Positions 1 to 11,280 are shown, counted from the stretch's first letter. The stretch is DNA of 64,000 bases from Gigaspora rosea (GCA_003550325.1 QKWP01001072.1:1-64000), one strand, 5' to 3'. Made by a program: numbers and translations. Notes: generated from the letters alone by a model not told the origin.

Positions 1-395
1 TCAAGTTTCCGATGTTCGGTTTTCTTCATGGTCCAATTTGTACGAATTTGGAAGATGATCTTCTGGGTAATTTTATGTGATACCCTGTACACGCTGTTCG
101 GTGCATTGGCCGGCATGTCAGTCAAGGATTCGGTACACTCACATGAGGAATGTAAAAGATTTTAAATTATTTCTTCTGTTCCCACTTCTTTTACTATTTC
201 TAACTCTTATTTTTTTTATTTCTTCTGTCCTAGCCGTAATATTCCCTATGCAAATTTGTGTTTTGTCCATCCATATTATAGCGATGATATTGCAAATGAT
301 GTCTTTAATTTACTTTGCATTATTAAAGATCCACAAATTCCGCAAGATGTTCATAAAGTGGCAAGAAGGCTTGCACGCAACAAAAGTGTAAGTAG

Positions 396-640
396 TTGAG
401 GAATATTAAACGGTTAGATGGATGGGGCTTTAGCCAGGTTCTTGTACCTGTTGGGACGGCCAATGGGGCTGGGGTATTATATTGCTTACTTCTAAATATA
501 GTAATATATTTTACCCTTACGAGTACTGAAATGGATGCGTTTGTTAGGACGGCCAGTAAACTCATGGGATTTTACAATTTAATTTTTGAATGGTCTACTA
601 TTCTGAAGGAAGAATTGGTTACCAATTAATTTGGTATTTT
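396..640 (+). other. Conserved unit module with paired direct repeats (copy A)
   Basis: A block conserved in units A, B, C, D and F. It begins near 'gatggatggggctttagcc' and ends near 'gaatggtctactattctg'. The + strand can be read as a 77-residue ORF (motifs GWGFSQVLVPVG and TSTEMDAF), and B and C keep 64-residue versions. Two direct repeats, GGGACGGCCAAT near 452 and AGGACGGCCAGT near 547, lie about 95 bp apart. F has a deletion that breaks the frame between them, so coding is doubtful. It could be an exon, a non-coding RNA or a mobile-element footprint. Confidence 0.5.
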
Positions 641-676
641 CCCTGCATCTACCATTTATCTAATCTTTTTTATTTA

Positions 677-862
677 TTGCGCTTTGCAAAAATGTGTGAC
701 CTCTGCAGATCATGATGTCACGAGAAATCAGTCGATTCTAGTGATTCTTCGATTCTTGAAGAATTTCAAAGATTTCGGATAAAATATTGACGTTATGATT
801 GAAAATCATGATCAATAGGGAATCAAAATCTCAGCAGGGTCACACTTTTTTGCAAAGCGCTA
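677..862. mobile_element. MITE of the GCGCTTTGCAAA family, site 1
   Basis: The inverted ends read TTGCGCTTTGCAAAAATG and, reversed, TAGCGCTTTGCAAAAAAG, flanked by a TA duplication. Units B and F have the empty site (ttttatttaattatac), which proves insertion. The internal sequence is a long imperfect palindrome including 'gtgtgacc'/'gggtcacac'. No coding capacity. The TA target suggests Tc1/mariner-type mobilisation, which is inferred from the target only. Confidence 0.85.
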
Positions 863-1617
863 TAATTATACTTCTGAGAAATATTTCTCATTCGATTTTG
901 CTTTTTATAGGCTGATATCAAAACTGTCCATTAGGTTAAATTTTTTTGGGAAGGAGGTCTTCTTGTTTCTTAATAAATAAATAGTTACGCAACGTAGTTG
1001 CACTAAAACCAAGAATGGATGTACCAGTATATATATTCAAAGCTCTAATTAATTGTATTATATTTGATTATTAATTTGACTTTATTGCTGATCGTCAAAG
1101 ATTATAAAAGAACGTAGCGAAAGATTTTAATCATTTCTAAATTTTGGTCAGTCTATGTAATTATGAAACATGATTTTGCGTGAATTTAGATTGAGGTTGA
1201 TATTAAAAAAAAAAAGAAAAAGTCTCGGATTTGCAAAAAGGGCGAGCGAAGCGAGACTGAGAGTCAAATAAAGGTTGCATTTGTGTACTATACTTTATTT
1301 ATTTTAGATTTAAACCGAGTCATGTGTGCAGTGTGCTGCATTATCTATTTTCATTAGAAAAAGAGTAAACTTAAAAATCTTTTAAAAAAAAATTAATTTC
1401 GATTGTTTTAAAAAATTTAATTTCGATTGTTTTTATTAAAAATTTCAAATTACCAAGAATTGGTAACGTCATGTTATAGTCACATCGACTGTTATATCAA
1501 TTATTATTAGATGAAATGGTCAGTGATACCGTTCACATGTGTTCTTTTTTATTAAAATTAGCATATGATCATGTGACGGCTTCGCCACTCAGCCTTATTA
1601 ATAATTAAATGTGGCGA

Positions 1618-2393
1618 GAAACATATAAGAAACTCGTATTTTACGGAAATCACGGGTTATAACATTTGTGTGATTGGCTAATTGATGTAGATCCAAACGT
1701 GATTATTAACCAATCAAATCAATTAAAAATTCTCTCGATACGCGAAATACGTGAAAAAATGAATTTATTATCAACGAAAACAAAGCATTTTTAATACTAA
1801 AGTAATTTTATTCTATCATTTCAACTATTAGAATTTACTGAAAACACGTTACATCTAACATGCTACTACTCTATAGTCTATACTACTGTAATTACCATCG
1901 TATTTATTATAAGAGATAATTTCTTTTTTGTTTGATATTGATATATAATACGTATATGTGTCGTAGTTCAGGTAAAATAAACCGTATTAAAGTATTTATA
2001 TTGCGTAGCCTGTTGAATAAATGTATAAAGTTTTATGTTAGTATAACACTTACGGTTTAACAATTTATAAATCTATTGTTTGGCTTCATAATTTAAACTT
2101 AGTAGAAACTCGATAAACTTAGCCAATTATCAAACGCCCTACCTTTGTTCTTATGAAAACTTTCTGGGGAAAGCGATTGAAAACGCTTAGAAAAGGTTTT
2201 CTACTAGAAACACTCAAAACGAAGAAATTTTACTTATAAACGGGGGTGCCTTGAGTTTAACTTATTATGGTTAAACGGATGGTGAAATTGCCGGTTTTTA
2301 GACTACAATCGTATATCAAATTTTCAATTGCCCATATAAATAGTTTGTGTAACAGTCATTTCGGAATCTATCGGATACGAGTTTCTTATATGC
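1618..2393. mobile_element. Non-autonomous TIR element, 8-bp TSD
   Basis: Bounded by the 8-bp direct repeat TGTGGCGA (1610-1617 and 2394-2401). The inverted ends share ATATAAGAAACTCGTAT. Units C and F run straight from 'aatgtggc' to 'aaatttattgac' without it. The interior is AT-rich with no ORF. An 8-bp duplication fits hAT; a MULE cannot be excluded because the TIRs were not matched to a known family. Confidence 0.75.
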
Positions 2394-2597
2394 TGTGGCG
2401 AATTTATTGACTTGACCAAGCGATTATTTAAAAATTAGCCTTCCAATAATAAAATGAGGCCAAAAGCATGTGATCTTATTATACTATGACGATTATTTCG
2501 TCTAGTAAATTTCTTATAGGAAACAAAATAATTTTTGGTTTGTTTATCATTTTAAATAATTTATATAATTTATGTTATCTTAATATTACATGAATTA

Positions 2598-2802
2598 TAG
2601 CGCTTTGCAAAAGATGTGACCCAGAGATTTTTTAATGATGATGGCTGAGAATCATTGAAATTCCAGATTGTCTGTTACGTTATATTTTCGATTGGTTACG
2701 TTTATATTTCTTTGAAATCGGTTTAATTCTTAAAATCTCAAAAAATCCGATTTTCACACGACATTGTGATCTGCAAAGGTCACATCATTTTGCAAAGCGC
2801 AA
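2598..2802. mobile_element. MITE of the GCGCTTTGCAAA family, site 2
   Basis: The same ends as the site 1 MITE (TAGCGCTTTGCAAAAGATG and GCAAAGCGCAA) with a TA target. It is present at the equivalent place in units A, B, C (left end truncated), D and F, so this insertion predates unit amplification, whereas the site 1 insertion does not. Confidence 0.8.
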
Positions 2803-4899
2803 TAATTTACGCCAAGTTAACATGGTATTTTGAGCAAATGATCATAACTAATTTAAGAATTTTTTATACTAGGAATTTTCTTACTACTACTAACAACATC
2901 AAGTGTTTCGATAAATTCCGGTATGATGACAATATCCGTGATGGCTCCTTAAAAATTCATATAATTCTATTTCAGTTGATGTATTTTCATGTTCTTCATT
3001 CAAGAACGATTGAATCAGGTATATATAAACTGTAGTAGTTCTAGTAAATTAAATTTCCACAACTCTACAAGAAGTCTTCGTTATCATGCCATTCTTTAAA
3101 AACTTGCAAAGTTCTCCTACTGAGGTCTGTTTTCAGGATTTTGATCCCAACATTATTTCATCATGTTATCTAACATTGTGGTTCTTCATTACTTATTGAT
3201 GGTCGTAAACCATTAAAGACGATTTTTCTGATTCGTTCTTCAATTTGTTTTGATTTAATAAATCGTTGCTGATAATCCGAACAAAATCTCCCACATGATT
3301 ATACCGAATGAATGGATATCGGGTGCGGTGGTGTACAGTTTTTTCTAAAGCTTCTTGTGCAATGTAAGTTAAAACCACATAAATTTAATTATCTTTCTGC
3401 CTGAAATATTGAAACAAAAAAACGAGATCAACAATATAAGCACTATGTAGATTATCTTCGAATGGATCGCTTTTAAATCAGAAGTTGAATAACAAATTCA
3501 ATTTATCCTTCCAATTCATTTTAGTAATTTCATGAAGATTCTGAAGTAAAGAACCATATATGCGTATTTTAACACGAAAAAGTGATTTTCATTCTCAATT
3601 CTTGCTATTCTGAAATATTTCATGAATGAGGGATTCCCAACTCCAATTTCACTATGCATTTTTATCTAAAATAATAATTGTTAGGATTATGAGTCAATTC
3701 AAAAGAATTAAATTAAATAAGATACCTCATTTAAATCAGCCTCATACAATTCTTTAAGCACAACAAAATTAGAATCAAAACTTACATATTGGTAATATTT
3801 AACAAAATCAGATCTTTTCCATCTGGCCAAATATACGGTTGAGAAACAACCCTTTCCAATCATTCTAACATCTTCAAATTCGTTAATGATCCTAGCTAAA
3901 TTGTATTTACCATTGCCCAACAATTTTTATATCTACAGAAATATTGAGACCACCATATTCTGATTTAAAGATTTCATAAAATTTACTTCATTCTGCTTGA
4001 AACCAATAATTAGCTTTCTATATATATATTTGTGTTCCAATATCATTCCAATAACAATAACCAATTATAGACATTCCTCTAAAATCTCCTAATTTTGCTA
4101 ACATTTTTAAAGCAATTGAATCCCTTATGCTCGTCCTTTTTGACTCCGATTCCAAGTTTCCAACTACGGTGTTTCCTCATCCTCATCATTCCCATTTCTG
4201 AAGATTTTTGACAATAAATTAGCGCCCTTTGTTCATCCTTTTCAACTCCAATTCCTTTTTGATAAAAATATCTAGCAGCAAATGGTCCGTTAACATTTAT
4301 GCAGATTTTTGGAAATAAATAAATGCCTTGTGCTCATCTTTTTCTACTCCGTCTCCAACATCCAATGTTCCCATTACGTGCCCCATCCCTGCAGTTTTTT
4401 GACAATAAATGAATGTTTTTTCCTGTCCTTTTCGACACAGTTTCAAATTATAATAATATCCAACCTAATGATTGGTGCTGTAATTCAAAATGCAATTTGT
4501 CGTAATGTAATAATTATTTATTACAAAAGTCGTAATTTTAATAATAATTACGACATGTCATAATTATTACTACGTGTCGTAATAATACGACATGTAATAT
4601 TTATTACTATAACTAGCCAATCACCATTAGCAAAGGTCACGTGACAGTGCATCTATTCTTTATGGAGAAACTTAACCTATACCCTGGGTAGAGGGTCTTA
4701 TCCTGTGTCTGTCATGTAACTATATTTATAAATTAAATTAAACTGATCAACACAGAAATCACGTGTTTTGCCTGTCATCATTTTCGTGGTGCCCTTGTTG
4801 CTTACGTGGTCATTGTGTGGTGTTGTTTTTTGTGCTTTCATTGTCATTCTTGCAGTGCTTTTGTGGCTCTTTTATAGTGCTTTCATCGTCATTTGGTGG

Positions 4900-5370
4900 T
4901 GTTTTTGATCATTGTTTGGTGGTGCCTTTGGTCGTCATTTGGTGCCTTTGGTCGTCATTTGGTGGTGCCTTTGGTCTGCCTTTGGTCGTCGTTTGGTGGT
5001 GCCTTTGGTCATGCCTTTGGTCATCGTTTGGTGGTACTTACGTTGTAGTTTGGTGGTGTTTTGGGTTATAGTTTGGTTGTGCTTTTGGTCATAGTTGGTA
5101 GAGGCTTTTGGTTGTCATTTGTTGGTGCTTTTTATCGTTGTTTGTTGGTGCTTAGATCATCGTTGGGTAGTGTTTTTGATCATCGTTTAGTTGTGCTTTG
5201 ATCATCGTTTGGTGGTGCTTTTGGTTGTCGTTTGGTGGTGCTTTTGGTTGTAGATTGGTGGTTCTTTGATCGTCATTTGTTGGTGTTCTTGGTCGTTATT
5301 TGGTGGTACTTTCGTTGTTGCTTGGTAGAGTTTTTAATTGTTGTTTGCTAGTCTTTTAGTCATTTGTCTT
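4900..5370 (+). repeat. GT-rich degenerate minisatellite
   Basis: About twenty degenerate copies of a 21-24 bp motif built on TTTGGTCGTCGTTTGGTGGTG, strongly G+T on the + strand and C+A on the other. The apparent ORFs here (Phe/Gly/Val/Trp-rich) are translations of the repeat and are not called as genes. Confidence 0.85.
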
Positions 5371-5403
5371 GTTATGATTTTTTTACAATTTTTTTTACCT
5401 TTA

Positions 5404-5650
5404 TTTTTTTTTTTGTACTTTTTGCTACTTGTATTTTTCTAATAAAAAATTATCTCTAATTAATAATAATAATAATAATAATAAAATTTTTTTTTCTACT
5501 TTTCGCTACTTGTATTTTTTCTAATAAAAAATTATCTTTAATTAATAATAATAATTATAATAAATTTTTTTTTGTACTTTTTGCTACTTGTATTTTTTCT
5601 AATAAAAAATTATCTTTAATTAATAATAATAATAATAATAATAAATTTTT
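5404..5650. repeat. About 80-bp tandem repeat, three copies
   Basis: Three near-identical units carry 'actttttgctacttgtatt', 'ctaataaaaaattatct' and an (AAT)n tail. The 'gctacttg' core recurs with spacings of about 81 and 78 bp. Microsatellite length differs between units. Confidence 0.85.
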
Positions 5651-5886
5651 TGAGTTTTTAAAATTTGGACCAATCATATTTAAGCAGTACGGGATAAAAA
5701 CTTATACTCCCCGGGCATAAATAAAAGCCTCTACCTCAGTACAGGATAAGGACGCTCTTCTATTATAGCAGATCTACAGACAGTTCTTTAATATTATCTA
5801 AATCCACCTACTATAACGCTAACCTAATACTAATTCTGGCCACTGAACTGTCCCTAAGAACTGTCTGTTGCTTTTGCGCTATTATA

Positions 5887-6368
5887 GGAACCATATAAAA
5901 TTCTGCAGACACGGATGATATTCGCTAAAATTCTATTGGCCAAAAAACTCGCGATGCATAATTGTATTTTTCAATTAAAAAAGTTAACTCTCGATATAAC
6001 TTTGATATTAGTGTAAAGGTGAGCGTTCAGACGATGTTAACAAAAGCTTATATATAACAAAATTTTGCAAGAAATTTTTTTGCTAAGATGCAGGTGGTTG
6101 GTAAGGGCAGGTCATTAATCACCTGATTATTTTTTATCAGAGGCCTACCCCCTCCCTGTTTCTTAATATATATATAGTCAGGTTCTTATATATAATTTTA
6201 ACTTTTTTTACCACCCCCCCTAAAAAATCACCTGATTTTTGTCACTCCCCTAAGCCAAATTTTGTTTTATAAACGATTTTTGAAAAAGTGGCTGTTTTTT
6301 TCACATTACACTTGATCCTGTGCCATGATTGGTTCAAAATCACGTGTCTGCAGAATTTATGCGGTTCC
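5887..6368. mobile_element. MITE with GGAACC ends
   Basis: Inverted ends GGAACCATATAAAATTCTGC and (reversed) GGAACCGCATAAATTCTGC, flanked by TATA. Nested inside the 4474-6535 element. No ORF. Confidence 0.65.
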
Positions 6369-7847
6369 TATATATAATTGAACCAATAACCCGACTCCTA
6401 TGTGTAGTAATTATAATTACGACATATCGTAATAATTATGACATATAATAATAATTACTACAATTAAGGTTTTAAAAAGTCAGTGTAAAAATATATGTCG
6501 TAACCATAATTGTTGTAATTGCTATTTACGGCACCATTCACTAATCCAAACTTATTTGTTCCTTCAGAGTTACCTGCCTTTGCAGATTTTTTATAATAAA
6601 TGAAGGCTTTTTTTTTCATCTTTTTCAAATCCAATTCCATACTGATAAAAATATCCACATAAAATATTCCTTTATCAACTTCCGTTTTTGCAGATTTTTG
6701 AAAGTAAATAAATGCCTTGTGTTCATCTTTTTCTACTCTGTATCCATTTGTATTAACAATATCCAACTTTAAATGTCCCTATAACAAGCCTCATTTCTGC
6801 GTTTTTTGATAATAAATAAATGCCTGCTTTCATCTTTTTCTACTCCGTGTCCATTATAATAAAACATCAACATTATATGTTCCTATAACGTGCCCATTTT
6901 TGCAGATGTTTGATAATAAAAGAATTCCCTTTTTTATTCTTATCGATACCAAATCTCTTAGGATAATTCTCTAACATTAAAACATCACCTTTCTTTCTGG
7001 CTTTTCGAAATATTCAAATGCCTTATGTTTGTCCTTTTTGACTTCAATTCAATTGAGATAAAAACTACTAAGAACATCTATTTCTCAAGCAGAATCCATC
7101 AGCAGATTTCCTAAAATAAGTAAATGCTTTATATGTATCCTTTTTGACACTATCTCCTTGATAGTAACATTATATGTTCCATCTGAATTACCCATCTTAC
7201 TATCATACTCACTTTTTGAAATATAAAAAAAGCTTTGTGTTCATTTTTTTCTACATTATCCTCTTATAAATATGCAAAACAAAATTTTAATTCGTTCCTG
7301 GATTCGTCTATAATTCAATTTTTTAAACGTTGAACAGATATTGATTTCAAATCAAAAAATAAATTTATACAATCGATCTTGTATTATAAAATAATACAGA
7401 TTTTGAGAAGACATATTGTAGTTATATTACTGGTTTGAAATTGGCCTATAGGGTGCTTTAGCAGAAGAAGTACATCTATTCAAATTTGTGTCTTGATTAG
7501 ATTCGTTGTTTCAATCAAATTCGTTATCTCAATCAACTTAGTTGTCTCAATCAAATTCTACCTGATTTGGATATCAAGCTTTTTATTCATCATGTCGAAT
7601 TTACATGAACGATCAGTGTGGAACATTAAAATTAAAAAAAAAATCGAGGTTTATTTATTTATTTATTTTTTTAAAAAAAAATTGCTTTTATCTCAAAATT
7701 TTGCATATGAAAACTAACCTATTCGTTCTAAGAAAACAAATTCCTTACAGAATTTTTTTCTAATACTCTATTATTACCTTAACACTAACCCAAACACTAA
7801 TATTATATTTTGAAATCATATAAAAAATGATAATCATTTCTATTTTG

Positions 7848-7924
7848 GAATCATCTAAAGCTGTGTCCAATTGCGTGATATATGACCAATAAAGTTGTTT
7901 ATTTTGATCAACACGGATCAAGAC
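7848..7924. repeat. Partial copy of the CTGTGTCC TIR element
   Basis: 'atctaaagctgtgtcc' through 'gttgtttattttgatc' matches the reverse complement of the right end of the 8124-8842 element. Only one arm is present, and it abuts the 7933-8121 MITE target site. Confidence 0.6.
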
Positions 7925-7932
7925 CTCCAGGG

Positions 7933-8121
7933 CAGGGATGATGATTTTATGCAACTCACATAAAACTGCATAAACCGCATAATATGATAGATAATGTATT
8001 ATAAGTTAGATGTACAAAATAGCACATAATTATAAAAAATTGTATGCACATCAAAACGCATAATTTCCTTTTATTGCATGCATAATTCATGGTTTATTGT
8101 AGCATAAAATCATCGTCCCTG
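7933..8121. mobile_element. hAT-type MITE, 189 bp
   Basis: Ends CAGGGATGATGATTTTATGC and GCATAAAATCATCGTCCCTG, bounded by a perfect 8-bp duplication CTCCAGGG (7925-7932, 8122-8129). The terminal CAGGG and 8-bp TSD are hallmarks of hAT. It is an internally deleted relative of the neighbouring 8161-8571 element, sharing both ends. Confidence 0.92.
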
Positions 8122-8123
8122 CT

Positions 8124-8842
8124 CCAGGGGAGACTGTCCCAAATTAGGGGATGTCTAAAGTAGGGACAATGATTTTATGCAACTTGCATAAAACCATATA
8201 AACCACATAATATGATAGATAATGCATAATAAGTTAGATTTGCCGCATAATGCTGCATAAAGTATGTTGCTATTAAGCAAACCTCGTATAATTGGTACTT
8301 TAAGTATGATTTTGAAATATTTGAGTAGAAAATCAATCAACACAAATTATGAGCAAGGTCAAGAAAAACTTTCGAAGTATTTTAAAATCGGGTTCTGTAC
8401 TAAGCCTCTGAGTGTTATGCCGCAAAATATAGCATAATTGTGCATAAATATAACTTTTGGGTGCAAAATAGCACATAATTATAAAAAAATTATATGTGCA
8501 TCGAAACGTATACTTTCCTTTTATTGCATGCATAATTCATAGTTTATTGTAGCATAAAATCATCGTCCCTGGTCTAAAGCCATGTCCAGTCACGTGTTTT
8601 TGATTTTTTAATTAAAGTTAGGGTTAGGATATGTCTTATAGTAAAATTGTCTCCTGACATTTTTTATTAATGCACCAAGATTGGTTTAGACTGTTGTTTC
8701 TTGTATTTTTGCGACTTTCGATTTTTTTTTCGCTGTATCTCTTCGGGCTGATTGGTGTAGATCAAAATAAACAATCCTATTGGCTCTATGTCATGTGATA
8801 GACACAGCTTTAGATGACCCCATAATTTGGGACAGTCTCTCC
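8124..8842. mobile_element. TIR element interrupted by a hAT MITE
   Basis: Long inverted arms: AGGGGAGACTGTCCCAAATT on the left and, reversed, AGGAGAGACTGTCCCAAATT on the right, continuing through 'ctaaagc..tgtc'. The left arm is split by the 8161-8571 MITE, so this element is older than that one. Partial relatives lie at 7848-7924 and 12285-12425. Confidence 0.7.
8161..8571. mobile_element. hAT-type MITE, 411 bp
   Basis: Ends TAGGGACAATGATTTTATGC and GCATAAAATCATCGTCCCTG with a perfect 8-bp TSD GTCTAAAG (8153-8160, 8572-8579). It contains about 220 bp that the 189-bp copy lacks, so it is nearer to the parental form. Short ORFs within it are not supported as genes. Confidence 0.92.
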
Positions 8843-8850
8843 TGTCCTGC

Positions 8851-9010
8851 TAGGCCTCCGCATGGGCCAGGTAGGCGGGTAATAGCAATACCCTAGCCCT
8901 ACCTGTTTGTATAAGGGCTTAACTATTGAGCCCTTACCCATATCCTAGGGCCCAAAATTCAATACCCTAGCCCGGCCTGTTAGGCCCACAGGTATCCATG
9001 AACTGCCCGT
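8851..9010. mobile_element. Short GC-richer TIR repeat, truncated copy
   Basis: Starts GCCTCCGCATGGGCC and includes 'aataccctagccctacctg' and the small hairpin GGGCTTAACTATTGAGCCC. A second copy at 10195-10375 retains the matching right end. Its composition stands out from the AT-rich surroundings. Confidence 0.65.
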
Positions 9011-9487
9011 AGGCCTAAATATACTCATACAAAATTACAAGTGCAATAATAAATCTTTTAATATCGCTACTGTTACTATTAATTGGGAGAGCGATTATCT
9101 GGTAATGTACGATTTAGCTCTAATAGTAAGCTTGCAAATCAAATGTTTGATTCGGGATCGATCACGATTATCAATAAATTAAATCAAACAGGGTCAGATC
9201 AGTTAAATGTTATGCAGGTGATGTATTTTCTTAAAGAATAAATGATGCGGGAGTAATGGTAAGGAAGTTTAAGAAAATAAAATGATGGATTAAGGGTAGT
9301 TTACTTTAAGAATAGTGATTAGTAAAGAATTTCTTAAAGGTGATAATTAAATAATACCCATTTCTGTTATTTCATGAAATACAGTAATTATTTATTCAAA
9401 ATTTTGGTACACATGTGTATACTAAATAAATTACTATTGAGAGTACAGGAAATTTAAAACTCTAAAGATTGGAGTTAAGCTAAATTT

Positions 9488-9629
9488 GGGGTTGGATCAA
9501 AATCCCAAAAACAAGAATCCTAATAGCCGAAATTTCCAAAAAATTGGTCAACATTAAACTAATTTTGGCTGCCTTATTTAGGATTTTGACGCTGTCAGGA
9601 TTCTGTTTACAGGATTTTGACCCAAACCC
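9488..9629. mobile_element. MULE-like MITE, 9-bp TSD
   Basis: Bounded by direct repeats GCTAAATTT (9479-9487 and 9630-9638). The inverted ends share TCAAAATCC (GGGGTTGG.. on the left, GGGTTTGGG.. reversed on the right). A 9-bp duplication suits MULE mobilisation. Confidence 0.75.
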
Positions 9630-10004
9630 GCTAAATTTGCAACTTGTTCAGTTTCACTATATATATTCATATATATGTGCAGATATTTTATTTTAGTAGC
9701 CTATCAACTAAGCAAATCAAAGATATGTGCGGTATCATATAAAAATTTGTAGAAAGTTTTTTCATATAAATTGATCTTTTTTTAATAACTGAGATTGTCA
9801 AGTATAGTCAAATTTCTACAAATTCATCCACTATGGTGTATTGAAATAAAAAAAAACTGATTGTTCTGCTAAAAAAATTGTCAACCTAAAAAAGGTAAAT
9901 ATCAGCGACTTTATTGACAACTATCCAACGTTTCATTATTAGTATTATTGTTATGCATAATGAATAGAAAAATTTGGATTTTCTGCATCATTGTATGTAC
10001 ATAC

Positions 10005-10096
10005 TAGGGTGGTAGCTCAATTAAGTAAATCAACTATGTTAGCAATATTAGTAAGTTTGCTCACATAGTTTTGATTTACTTAGTTGAGTTACTACC
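10005..10096. repeat. Hairpin MITE-like palindrome
   Basis: Arms GGGTGGTAGCTCAATTAAGT and (reversed) GGGTAGTAACTCAACTAAGT around a short centre. No target duplication was identified with confidence. Confidence 0.65.
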
Positions 10097-10194
10097 CAGA
10101 ACATACAGCACATACAAAAAAAATTAATTTATTATTACATAGTCTAAAGCCTTAATAAATAGAGCTCAGAAAGTCACGTGAACATAATAACATC

Positions 10195-10375
10195 AATAAG
10201 TACCCGTCAAAACAAGGGTAGAGTAACAGGTAATACCCTACCCCTACCTGTTTGTGTAAGGGTCTAACTTTTAAGCCCTTACCCTTACTCTAGGGCTTAG
10301 AAATCAATACCCTAGCCTGGCCCTTATGGTACTACCTGCGGGTATCCATGGGTAGCCAGGGCCCATGCAGAGGCT
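10195..10375. mobile_element. Short GC-richer TIR repeat, second copy
   Basis: Homologous in direct orientation to 8851-9010 ('aataccctacccctacctg', 'taagggtctaacttttaag'). It ends GGGCCCATGCAGAGGC, the inverted match of the first copy's start. Together the two copies define a family of about 180 bp. Confidence 0.6.
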
Positions 10376-10574
10376 ATGTTCTGCTCTATGAAAACTCGAT
10401 ACACGGAGATATATGTATAAATACGAAATTGTATATGGGTAAGCACATGTTTTATAATCACTGCATGAGAACTACACGAAAACTAATCATCCAAAAATTT
10501 AACACATGTTATCACATGAAAAATTGAAATCTGTGACTATTGGCATAGTATTATATCCATATATTGACGTGTAT

Positions 10575-11280
10575 TAATCTTAATGATCACATAATTTTTA
10601 TGCACTAACATGCACAATCGTTAAGATTCTTAATGATTATAACTTTCATGCACTGACGTGCACAATTGTTAAGATTCTTAATGATCATAATTTTCGTGCG
10701 CTGATATGTACAATCCTTAAGATTCTTAATGATCATAATCATAATACGACAGGTGAAACCTGAGTTGTGAAATAGTGAAACCTGCTATGATCATCATGTG
10801 AGGGTGAAATCTGCTTTTCTATAATAAAAAATATAATAAAACGCAAATTTCACTCTAACCTGATCTACAAAGCGGATTTCACTATTTTGCAACTCAGGTT
10901 TCACCCTGTTCTATTATAATTTTTGTGCTCTAATGTGCACAATTGTTAAGATTCTTAACAATCAAAATTTCAGTGCACTAACATCACAATCATCAAGATT
11001 CCTTAATGATCAATTTTAATGATCATTTCTGCACATGATGTTAAGACTCTTTAATAATCATAATTTCAGTGCATTAATATTATGATTGTCACAATCGTTA
11101 AGATTCTTAACGATCATAATTTTTGTGTATAATATCATATCATAATTGTCACAATTGTTAAGATCCTTAACGATTATAATTTCATGTACTAACATGATGA
11201 TCATTAAGATCCTTAACGATCATAATTCTGTGCAATAAAGTGATGATCATTATAATTCTTAATGATTATGCATTGATGCG
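10575..11280. repeat. About 54-bp minisatellite
   Basis: Roughly eleven diverged copies of 'ttaagattcttaatgatcat' followed by 'aattttcatgcactaacatg', spaced 53-56 bp. It is interrupted by the palindromic element at 10738-10914. Confidence 0.8.
10738..10914. mobile_element. CAGG..GAAACCTGAG palindromic MITE
   Basis: The arms share GAAACCTGAGTTG and an outer 'ataata..acagg', and it sits inside the 54-bp minisatellite. Fragments carrying its 'gatctacaaagcggatttcac' segment recur near 45570, 47690 and 49390, so the family is dispersed here. Confidence 0.7.

Larger units (their letters stand above)
4474..6535. mobile_element. 2-kb TIR element inside the Sel1 region of copy A
   Basis: It interrupts the Sel1 block between 'atatccaacc' and 'aaacttatttgttcc', which are contiguous in B, C, D/E and F. 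The ends are imperfect inverted repeats, GGTGCTGTAATT and (reversed) GGTGCCGTAAAT, followed on both sides by 'tacgacat'-rich palindromic sequence. The inside is a patchwork: a GT-rich minisatellite, an AT-rich tandem repeat, a MITE and anonymous sequence. No transposase ORF. The superfamily is undetermined. Confidence 0.6.
3070..7270 (-). pseudogene. Sel1-repeat/TKL kinase pseudogene, copy A
   Basis: Reading on the minus strand, several Sel1-like repeats come first (motifs GVEKDE.KAFIYYQKSA, with an Asn-Gly-x-Gly-Val-Glu-Lys-Asp turn). They are followed near 3923-3708 by a kinase N-lobe with a glycine loop GKGCFSTVYLARW and a VVLKEL lysine motif. Further on lie YIAQEAL (APE region), DI.SFGIIMWEI (subdomain IX) and CWDQNPENRP (subdomain XI, about 3070-3160). 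The parts lie in different frames and the Sel1 region is split by the 4474-6535 element, so it cannot encode the whole protein. Sel1 arrays with TKL kinases are strongly expanded in Glomeromycotina. No catalytic function is expected. Confidence 0.75.
150..7720. repeat. Tandem segmental unit, copy A
   Basis: First copy of the roughly 5 kb unit that recurs in direct orientation at about 12690, 22340, 50395 and 60470. Order of parts: GGGACGGC module, 'agttacgcaacgtagttgcac' spacer, 'gggcgagcgaagcgagac' motif, 'tttaatttcgattg' block, 'cggcttcgccactcagcc' block, minus-strand kinase-Sel1 pseudogene, and a tail ending near 'cgatcagtgtggaac'. This copy is enlarged by transposons at 677-862, 1618-2393, 2598-2802 and 4474-6535. 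Bases 1-150 do not match the other copies and I cannot assign them. Confidence 0.8.

Noticed and set aside
4763-5094. Phe/Gly/Val/Trp-rich ORFs of 60-102 residues
   Set aside because: They translate a GT-rich minisatellite; both overlapping frames are open because of the repeat.
10575-11280. CRISPR-like array
   Set aside because: Units are contiguous diverged tandem repeats without unique spacers.
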